NCBI GenBank assembly: GCA_016867005.1
Contig: VGKM01000091.1
Location: 1 to 5,263 of the forward strand
Length of the DNA stretch: 5,263 nucleotides
Direction: 5' to 3'
DNA from: Candidatus Omnitrophota bacterium
GTDB lineage: Bacteria > Omnitrophota > Gorgyraeia > Gygaellales > Profunditerraquicolaceae
Below the pieces are notes generated by a model that saw only the letters and a list, made by a program, of their open reading frames with translations, had not been told where the DNA came from and did no database searches. The stretch's first letter is position 1. Every line of letters begins with the position of its first letter. Position numbers and translations under genes: made by a program. Of the stretch, positions 1 to 4,576 are shown in pieces.

Positions 1-2
1 AA

Positions 3-590
3 GAATACCCGCAGCCGAAAAAAGAGTTATTCGTTAAAATATCTACCTCCATCATGGAAGATCTTGTTGTTCATAGCTTCCTGTTTTTTGTTTTGGCTTA
101 CTTATTTTATTTTAGATGGACAAAAATATTGACCACGCGCCTATACCTGTTTTTTTCGCGAAAAGTGAACATCAAGGATTTCGCCTATACGAATCTACAG
201 GCGTATTTGGGGCTTATGCAGTTAAAAGATTTAGATATCCGCAACAAAATTCTCATGAATAAGCTTTTTAAAATGCGCCAATATTTTTCGGGGGAGGTAA
301 AATATCAACAAAATCCGTTCGGTGCACAGGAGGCGTTCTATTACAATATCGTTCTAACAGACAAAAATTGCGATGAATTAAGAAAGCGCCTCTTGTATAG
401 GAATGTGGATGTCGGGGTTAAAGATGAGATAACCGATAATTGCATAATGTGCTTTGAACCGGATAAAATTTCTCTTTATCCTGCCATAGAAAAATGCTAT
501 ACTAAATTAATACAATTACCTCTGTCCTATAACATGGACGAGTCCGCATTAAAAAAGGTAGCTCTTAGGCTAAACAAATGTTTATCGTAG
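3..590 (+). CDS. DegT/DnrJ/EryC1/StrS-type PLP sugar aminotransferase, C-terminal part (5' truncated by window)
   Basis: The frame is open from base 3, so the ATG at 54 is an internal Met and the true start lies outside the window; 195 residues are visible. The segment AYTNLQAYLGLMQLKDLD (residues 61-78) matches the conserved stretch of sugar aminotransferases in which an Asn-x-Gln-Ala helix precedes the C-terminal small domain. The end, with YPAIEKCYTKLIQLPLSYNMDE (159-180), resembles the family's usual closing motif, in which a hydrophobic Leu-Pro-Leu strand is followed by an acidic turn and a last helix. Such enzymes transfer an amino group from glutamate to a keto-sugar nucleotide in the cytoplasm. 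The PLP-binding lysine would lie upstream and cannot be checked. A hydrophobic run at visible residues 21-37 is unusual for a purely soluble aminotransferase. The next gene starts 8 bp after the stop, suggesting cotranscription. The family call is good; the sugar substrate is unknown. Confidence 0.7.
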   Translation, partial: EYPQPKKELFVKISTSIMEDLVVHSFLFFVLAYLFYFRWTKILTTRLYLFFSRKVNIKDFAYTNLQAYLGLMQLKDLDIRNKILMNKLFKMRQYFSGEVKYQQNPFGAQEAFYYNIVLTDKNCDELRKRLLYRNVDVGVKDEITDNCIMCFEPDKISLYPAIEKCYTKLIQLPLSYNMDESALKKVALRLNKCLS

Positions 591-594
591 GGGG
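589..594 (+). promoter_or_regulatory. Shine-Dalgarno-like site deciding the start of the exported-protein gene
   Basis: AGGGGG ends 4 nt before the ATG at 599 and overlaps the stop codon of the aminotransferase gene. This, together with the signal-peptide layout that begins at Met599, favours 599 over the in-frame ATG at 578, which lies inside the preceding gene. It is the only annotated start in the window with a visible ribosome-binding site. Confidence 0.5.
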
Positions 595-598
595 CGCT

Positions 599-1345
599 AT
601 GAAAAAATTCAAGATAAAGTTATTTTTCACTTCTGCTGCAATAATCCTTATTTTGATAGCTACCGCCGGTGTTTGTTTGGCATCCTACGACCTTAAGGAA
701 TATTTCCCTTTGGGTGAAGCCGATGTTTGGAAATATACGGTAACAGAAGAAGGCAGTGTTTTTGAAGAGTCATGCAAGGCCGCAGGGAAAGAAGCAGTGC
801 AGCAGGTTGATACTACTGTTATCTTATGTAAGAGCGAGGTTTCGGGCGTCTTGGAAGAAAGTGCCGATAACGTCTCCATCGATTCAGGTGGGTTAAAAAT
901 CTATAAAAGCAGGGAAGATAAAGATATTGTAAATTTTAGCGAACCGATTCCATTGTATCCGGCATTGGAAATCGGAAGCACTAAACAATTCCAAGTTGTT
1001 TTGACGGTTGAAGATTACGATACGAAAGACATAAAAGAAAGCAAGAAGCTGTCCGGCAATGTAAAATTAGCCGGCCTTGAGGATGTAGAAGTTGTTGCAG
1101 GAAAGTTTATTGATTGCCTGAAATTTGTCAGCTATTATGAAGAAGCAACAGATGACGGCTTAAAAACAGAAGACTACGAGTGTACAAGCTGGCTAGCACC
1201 CGGAGTAGGCAAGGTTAAAGAATTTTGCTTTTACTCGGAATATGGCTCTGACCAGAATAAAGATAGTGTCTCTACGATATTGTCGGAGTTAAGTTCGGCG
1301 GTAATTAACGGGAATAAAATAAGCCGAGAATCAGCCACCAAATAA
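599..1345 (+). CDS. Exported protein of unknown function with signal peptide
   Basis: This encodes 248 residues. The N-terminus is basic (MKKFKIK) and is followed by a hydrophobic core at residues 8-27. A likely signal peptidase I site follows Cys-Leu-Ala at 26-28. Cys26 has no convincing lipobox, so a lipoprotein is less likely. The mature part contains YFPLGEADVWKY (35-46), then GNVKLAGLEDVEVVAGKFIDC (153-173) and WLAPGVGKVKE (198-208). I recognise this pattern (Tyr-Phe-Pro-Leu-x-x-Gly...Trp-x-Tyr, then val-x-ala-Gly-x-Phe-x-x-Cys, then Trp-x-Ala-Pro-Gly-Val-Gly) from uncharacterised secreted bacterial proteins, and know of no assigned function. Five cysteines remain after cleavage (59, 77, 173, 195, 210), compatible with periplasmic disulfides. 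An upstream in-frame ATG at 578 would add seven residues before the basic N-terminus and is rejected. The last 41 bp overlap the convergent O-antigen ligase gene. The start is well supported; function is not assignable from sequence. Confidence 0.8.
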   Translation: MKKFKIKLFFTSAAIILILIATAGVCLASYDLKEYFPLGEADVWKYTVTEEGSVFEESCKAAGKEAVQQVDTTVILCKSEVSGVLEESADNVSIDSGGLKIYKSREDKDIVNFSEPIPLYPALEIGSTKQFQVVLTVEDYDTKDIKESKKLSGNVKLAGLEDVEVVAGKFIDCLKFVSYYEEATDDGLKTEDYECTSWLAPGVGKVKEFCFYSEYGSDQNKDSVSTILSELSSAVINGNKISRESATK

Positions 1346-2420
1346 GTGCGACCTCCGGAAGAAAAAAGCTAAAACTAAAGAAATTATCCAGAAGAAATAC
1401 CAGGCAGGCAGTTGCAAGATATAATTTTCCCCTGTCGGGCAAGCGTTCCTCATTCGAAGCCCACCCATTTTTTATCACAGCTGCGACTATCCATAGAAAA
1501 GAAATAAGTCCTAATATTCCGGTTTCTGCCCAGAGTTGCAGGTAGGCATTGTGGGCAAATCTTGATTGGATGAGGTTAAAATTCCCTAAACCTATACCCG
1601 TAAGAGGAAATTCTTTGATTATCTTGATTGTTTCAGCCCAATAATTAAATCTCATGGACAAGGAAAATAACGGTTGAAAATGCTGTCTCTGGTTTATTAT
1701 TCTTGTAAAAAATACCGCAGCAATCATTACCAGCAATGATAAAAGGATGCCAAGCCTTGCCTTTTTAGATTTATTCTTTAAATAAAAATAAACCATTATT
1801 GCGATAAAGAGGCTTATCATTGCTCCCAGGGATTGGGTAAAGATAAGGGCAAGGCAGGCAGGCGGGAAAACCCAATACCTGTGCCGGCGCGATATCAAAG
1901 AAATCATAATAATCATAGATAAATATCCGGCGAGGATGTTGGGAGTGACAAAAGGCGAAAATGCTCTTTTGCGTATTATACAATCAAGGATAAATGAGTT
2001 TTGTGCTTCAAGGCGCGATATGTGTCTTAGAAGATGTTCAAAGCCGAAAAAATACTGGTAGATCGCCAGGATGCTTATTAAAAACCCTGAAAAAATAATG
2101 CAATTCATTACCCGGCGCCTATTGTCAGGCGGCAAAGAAGATACGGCGATGAACAGGCAGATATAGGTTAAGAAATTTACGCCTTCTGATAAACCGGATA
2201 TCTTAGCGGGGGAAATAATCAATGAGGCAAAGAGCGCTATGCCGAACAAGGAAATCGGGATTCTTATGATCGCGATTTTTTCCCGATTGGCGCCTTTAAG
2301 CGCTATTAATAAACCGAGGAAAGCAAGGAGAAGAAAAGAATATAATGAATTCAGGCAGGGCGCAGCAAGGGAAGAGACGAAGGGCCTGAGGAAGATAAAG
2401 ATTACCAATACATATGCCAT
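1305..2420 (-). CDS. O-antigen ligase/polymerase family membrane protein (Wzy_C-type)
   Basis: This is a 371-residue protein made mostly of hydrophobic helices, consistent with about ten or more membrane spans. Family signatures are RAFSPFVTPNILAGYL (152-167), RFNYWAETIKIIKEFPLTGIGLGNF (257-281) with Arg257 and Trp261, and RFAHNAYLQLWAETGILGL (287-305). The last contains the periplasmic-loop His290 and the Glu299-Thr-Gly that follow it in WaaL/Wzy-like proteins. WaaL enzymes move undecaprenyl-linked glycan onto lipid A-core; related members polymerise O-units or glycosylate proteins, and sequence alone does not separate these. The segment TQSLGA (195-200) sits where many members have Ser-Arg-Gly, so that Arg is missing here. 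The gene is divergent from the glycosyltransferase and overlaps the exported-protein gene at its 3' end. There is no Shine-Dalgarno sequence before its ATG. A good sigma70-like promoter lies so close that the mRNA would be nearly leaderless. Confidence 0.85.
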   Translation of the reverse strand: MAYVLVIFIFLRPFVSSLAAPCLNSLYSFLLLAFLGLLIALKGANREKIAIIRIPISLFGIALFASLIISPAKISGLSEGVNFLTYICLFIAVSSLPPDNRRRVMNCIIFSGFLISILAIYQYFFGFEHLLRHISRLEAQNSFILDCIIRKRAFSPFVTPNILAGYLSMIIMISLISRRHRYWVFPPACLALIFTQSLGAMISLFIAIMVYFYLKNKSKKARLGILLSLLVMIAAVFFTRIINQRQHFQPLFSLSMRFNYWAETIKIIKEFPLTGIGLGNFNLIQSRFAHNAYLQLWAETGILGLISFLWIVAAVIKNGWASNEERLPDRGKLYLATACLVFLLDNFFSFSFFLPEVALIWWLILGLFYSR

Positions 2421-2431
2421 TATGTTATAAT
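2402..2431 (+). promoter_or_regulatory. Sigma70-like promoter for the family 2 glycosyltransferase gene
   Basis: A perfect TATAAT (2426-2431) lies 18 nt downstream of TTACCA (2402-2407, 4/6 to TTGACA). The predicted start near 2438 leaves about 5 nt before the ATG at 2443, again implying a leaderless mRNA, which fits the lack of any Shine-Dalgarno sequence. The -35 lies within the 5' end of the divergent O-antigen ligase gene. The -35 match is weak, so confidence is lower than for the opposing promoter. Confidence 0.4.
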
Positions 2432-2458
2432 TCTATTTAAAAATGAGCACGGCGTCAA
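2430..2458 (-). promoter_or_regulatory. Sigma70-like promoter for the O-antigen ligase gene
   Basis: Read on the minus strand, TTGACG (2458-2453, 5/6 to consensus) is followed by a 17-nt spacer and TAGAAT (2435-2430, 5/6). The expected transcription start is near 2423, only about 3 nt before the ATG at 2420-2418, so the mRNA would be essentially leaderless. The -35 box lies inside the first codons of the divergent glycosyltransferase gene. The -10 box overlaps the opposing -10 by two bases. The call rests on spacing and hexamer match only. Confidence 0.5.
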
Positions 2459-3381
2459 TTGAATTAACCAGTATTATTATTGTTACGGCAGGCGCAGGAG
2501 ATTATCTTGAGCGCTGCCTTGATTCCATATCAAAACAGACGCACAAAAACTTTGAGGTATTTGTAATAGACAATTCTCATCAAGGGCGGCTCAAAAATGG
2601 CCTGTCTCCGCGATACCCTTTTGCTGTATTCTCTCCCGGGCCCGAGAATAATTCCTATAGCGGTTCACTTAATAAAGGGATGCAGTTTTGCCGGGGGGAT
2701 TTCATCCTTTGCCTTAATGACGATTGCATATTGGATGATAGATTTATCGAAGAGGCCTTAAAAGGGTTTTGCGATGACAAAGTGGGAATGGTCTGCGGAA
2801 AGCTTCTGCGTTGGGATAATACGACGCTTGATTCAACCGGATTATTTCTGACTTTTTGGCGCACTGCCAAAGAAAGGGGTTACGGCAGAAAAAATACCGG
2901 CAAGTATGGAGCGGCAGGTTTTGTTTTTGGCGCAACAGGAGCCGCGGCATTTTACCGCAGAAAAATGCTTGATGAGATAAGAGAAGAAGATTATTTTGAT
3001 AACAACTTCGGTTATTTTTATGAAGACCTGGATGTGGCCTGGCGCGCAAAAAGAGCGGGATGGAAAGGTTATTATGTGCCTTTGGCTACAGCAAGGCATT
3101 TGCGGGGAGGCACGGCAAGGAGCCAAAAAGGACAGGGCAAACCCTTTGCCCGCAGATTCTTAAGCGGCCAATTACAGGCAGAACTTATAAAAAACCGTTA
3201 TTTGACAATTATCAAAAACGAGTCATTTATTGGATTCCTTCTCCATTTGCCCGCTGTTGTTCTTTATGACTGCCTGGTTTGGGGGTATACATTCTTATTT
3301 ATAAGGCCTGTTGTGAAAATTTTCCTTAAGGAGCGGGGTTATATCAAAAGAGCAATACAAAAACGGCTTGCGGGAAAATAA
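2443..3381 (+). CDS. Family 2 glycosyltransferase (GT-A fold, rhamnosyltransferase-like)
   Basis: This 312-residue protein is the usual length for the family. The N-terminal nucleotide-binding strand TSIIIVTAGAGDYLERCLDS (9-28) is followed by the second strand FEVFVIDNS (37-45), then N-x-G (77-79) and LCLNDDCILDD (89-99), where Asn92-Asp93-Asp94 is the metal and nucleotide-sugar site. GATGAAAFYRR (163-173) and YEDLDVAWRAKRAGW (193-207) are the acceptor-side and catalytic-base motifs, and ARHLRGGT (217-224) is the late His motif. NRYLTIIKN (251-259) is typical of rhamnosyltransferase-like members. A hydrophobic stretch at about 262-295 could anchor the protein to the inner membrane. It probably transfers a sugar from a nucleotide donor to a lipid-linked glycan in the cytoplasm; donor and acceptor are unknown. 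The first motif has Ala-Gly-Ala-Gly in place of the common Tyr-Asn. There is no ribosome-binding site, but the start is fixed by the position of the first strand. Confidence 0.85.
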   Translation: MSTASIELTSIIIVTAGAGDYLERCLDSISKQTHKNFEVFVIDNSHQGRLKNGLSPRYPFAVFSPGPENNSYSGSLNKGMQFCRGDFILCLNDDCILDDRFIEEALKGFCDDKVGMVCGKLLRWDNTTLDSTGLFLTFWRTAKERGYGRKNTGKYGAAGFVFGATGAAAFYRRKMLDEIREEDYFDNNFGYFYEDLDVAWRAKRAGWKGYYVPLATARHLRGGTARSQKGQGKPFARRFLSGQLQAELIKNRYLTIIKNESFIGFLLHLPAVVLYDCLVWGYTFLFIRPVVKIFLKERGYIKRAIQKRLAGK

Positions 3382-3439
3382 TTAATTTATAATTTTGCCT
3401 CTTCCTTATTTCCCGACGGAAAATGAGATTAAAAAAACC

Positions 3440-3468
3440 TTGACAAATACCCGGCAATATGATAAAAA
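3440..3468 (+). promoter_or_regulatory. Sigma70-like promoter in the gap before the ATP-grasp genes
   Basis: A perfect TTGACA (3440-3445) is followed at 17 nt by TAAAAA (3463-3468, 4/6 to TATAAT), giving an expected start near 3475. The strong -35 and the good spacing support it; the -10 is mediocre. TATGAT at 3458-3463 is a better hexamer but lies only 12 nt from the -35. It would drive the terminated RNA described next and, by readthrough, the two ligase genes. Confidence 0.45.
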
Positions 3469-3509
3469 TAAACTAAGTGTAACGCATTTAATAAGTTAGA
3501 ATTTTTTTT

Positions 3510-3515
3510 GGGAGG
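3510..3515 (+). promoter_or_regulatory. Orphan Shine-Dalgarno-like sequence
   Basis: GGGAGG follows an eight-T run and is the best ribosome-binding-site match in the window, yet no ORF of useful length follows. The nearest candidate start, GTG at 3529, is 13 nt away and is directly followed by TAA. The gene at 3590 is too far away to use the site. It may be chance, a relic of a lost small gene, or part of an RNA structure. Confidence 0.3.
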
Positions 3516-3550
3516 AAAATAAAACAAGGTGTAAAACATAGAAGGTTGTT

Positions 3551-3583
3551 TAAGGGCTAGAATCATTCGGCCCTTATTTTTTT
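3551..3583 (+). terminator. Rho-independent terminator
   Basis: TAAGGGC (3551-3557) pairs with GCCCTTA (3570-3576). The stem continues through a T-G wobble (3558/3569) and, past a bulged A at 3559, GAA with TTC (3560-3562/3566-3568) around a three-base loop. Seven T follow directly (3577-3583). It ends 6 nt before the ATG at 3590, so it terminates either the short upstream RNA or readthrough from the glycosyltransferase gene. In either case it stands in front of the ligase pair. Confidence 0.7.
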
Positions 3584-3589
3584 ATACTG

Positions 3590-4576
3590 ATGAAGACAGT
3601 AGGATTAACTTACGATTTAAAAAGCGATTATAAATTAAAAAAAGGGGACCCGCCGGATGCAAATGCGGAGTTTGACCATCCCTCTACCATAGGCGTTATT
3701 GCCTCAGCTATTGAATCTCAGGGGTATAAAGTCAAAAGAATAGGTAATTGCTCCAGCCTTCTTGAGAAAATCGACAGCCTGAACGTGGATATTGTATTTA
3801 ATATTTCCGAAGGCCGGATCGGCAGGAACAGGGAGTCGCAGGTGCCTATGCTTTTAGAGATGGCAGGGATCCCTTTTGTCGGAGCAGATGCATTGACTTT
3901 AGCATTAACACTCGACAAGGTTATGGCAAAAAAAGTTTTTATAGCCGAAAACATCCCTACTCCGAAATTCTTTGAGATCAAGCATATCGAATCGCTTGAT
4001 ACGGACCACTTAAAATTCCCTCTTATTGTAAAACCCCGCTTTGAAGGCTCCTCAAAAGGATTATCCGAAAATTCACGCGTAGAAAACATGGACGGTTTAA
4101 GAACCCAGGCAGAATATGTCATTAATACTTATAAACAGCCTGCGTTGGTCGAGGAGTTTATTTCCGGCCAGGAATTCACTGTTGCGGTAGTCGGTAATGA
4201 CCCTCCTGAAGTGTTGCCGGCGGTACAGATAAAGATCGACGGAAAATTAAAACTTAACAATAAATTTTATACATTCTCCCGGATCACCTCCGACAGGCTG
4301 GAATATATCTGTCCTGCACGGATACCCGCGGATTTAAAAAACAAACTTTCTGAATACGCGATGCGTACTTATAATGCGGTAGAGTGCCGCGATTTCGGCA
4401 GGGTGGATTTTAGGGTTGATGCCAACGGCAATGTTTATGTCTTGGAGATAAACCCGCTCCCTTCTCTTTCGACGGAAGACGTATTTCCGCTTGTGGCAAA
4501 AGAAGTCGGCCTGTCATATAACCAGATAATCGGCAAGATCTTAAAGGTTGCATTTGAGCGGCATAATTTAAATTAA
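3590..4576 (+). CDS. D-alanine-D-alanine ligase-like ATP-grasp protein, first of a tandem pair
   Basis: This 328-residue protein is a little longer than typical Ddl (about 300-320). In order: N-terminal strand KTVGLTYDLK (2-11); AEFD with Glu27, likely equivalent to Glu15 of E. coli DdlB; NISEG (71-75) and RESQVP (81-86); LDK (108-110); IPTP (122-125); the ATP-grasp core IVKPRFEGSSKG (146-157) with Lys148; LVEEFISGQEFTV (186-198); GRVDF (270-274); and LEINPLPSL (285-293) with metal ligands Glu286 and Asn288. Such enzymes use ATP to form an acyl phosphate that is attacked by an amine or hydroxyl. Several pocket residues differ from DdlB: the Lys-Tyr of the omega loop is Arg231-Ile232, and the Ser281 position reads Asp297. 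The substrate should therefore not be assumed. The start matches that of the downstream paralog, but there is no Shine-Dalgarno sequence and a terminator lies just upstream. The stop abuts the next ATG. A peptidoglycan, peptide or small-molecule ligation role is possible. Confidence 0.85.
   Translation: MKTVGLTYDLKSDYKLKKGDPPDANAEFDHPSTIGVIASAIESQGYKVKRIGNCSSLLEKIDSLNVDIVFNISEGRIGRNRESQVPMLLEMAGIPFVGADALTLALTLDKVMAKKVFIAENIPTPKFFEIKHIESLDTDHLKFPLIVKPRFEGSSKGLSENSRVENMDGLRTQAEYVINTYKQPALVEEFISGQEFTVAVVGNDPPEVLPAVQIKIDGKLKLNNKFYTFSRITSDRLEYICPARIPADLKNKLSEYAMRTYNAVECRDFGRVDFRVDANGNVYVLEINPLPSLSTEDVFPLVAKEVGLSYNQIIGKILKVAFERHNLN
3944..3968 (+). repeat. 25-bp perfect direct repeat, copy 1 (within first ligase gene)
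   Basis: This is identical over 25 bases to 4922-4946 in the second ligase gene, 978 bp away. It encodes AENIPTPK in both, just after the conserved Lys of the (Asp/Asn)-Lys motif. It lies inside homologous coding sequence, so it marks shared ancestry or local gene conversion, not a mobile element. Confidence 0.85.

Larger units (their letters stand above)
3475..3583 (+). ncRNA. Candidate short terminated RNA or attenuated leader (about 109 nt)
   Basis: This interval runs from the predicted start of the TTGACA promoter to the end of the U-run of the terminator. It has no ATG. The only GTG after the GGGAGG site (3529) is followed immediately by TAA. I do not recognise a known riboswitch or sRNA family in it. 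The only other pairing I could find is a weak six-base match of AAACAA (3522-3527) with TTGTTT (3546-3551), which touches the terminator stem by one base; that is too little to call an antiterminator. It could be an independent small RNA, a leader controlling the ligases, or merely spacer with chance motifs. Confidence 0.25.

Noticed and set aside
495..503. Extended -10-like TGCTATACT upstream of the exported-protein gene
   Set aside because: No acceptable -35 at 16-18 nt, and it lies inside the aminotransferase gene; likely chance.
54..590. ATG at 54 as the start of a 178-residue gene
   Set aside because: The frame is open upstream to the window edge, and the visible part matches only the C-terminal region of a sugar aminotransferase, so this is an internal Met.
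578..598. ATG at 578 as the start of the exported protein
   Set aside because: It lies inside the preceding gene with no ribosome-binding site and would put seven residues ahead of a normal signal peptide that begins at 599.
1851..1865. Short GGCA tandem run, similar to one near 1402
   Set aside because: Only two or three units inside coding sequence and not conserved in spacing; no sign of a functional repeat.
2239..2430. 63-codon plus-strand ORF opposite the start of the O-antigen ligase gene
   Set aside because: It is a shadow of the membrane protein; its lysine/arginine-rich product has no domain and its end falls on the promoter region.
2655..3126. Minus-strand ORFs (71, 101 and 94 codons) opposite the glycosyltransferase gene
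   Set aside because: They are out-of-frame shadows of a gene with complete GT2 motifs; their products are compositionally odd and lack recognisable domains.
3409..3422. Hairpin TTTCC/GGAAA after the glycosyltransferase gene as a terminator
   Set aside because: The stem is only 5 bp and is followed by a purine-rich stretch, with no T-run on either strand directly after it.
3558..3563. TAGAAT as a -10 box for the first ligase gene
   Set aside because: It falls in the terminator stem and loop, and the sequence 17 nt upstream (AACATA) does not resemble a -35.
3718..4122. 134-codon minus-strand ORF opposite the first ligase gene
   Set aside because: It is antisense to well-conserved ATP-grasp coding sequence, and its own product shows no recognisable motif.
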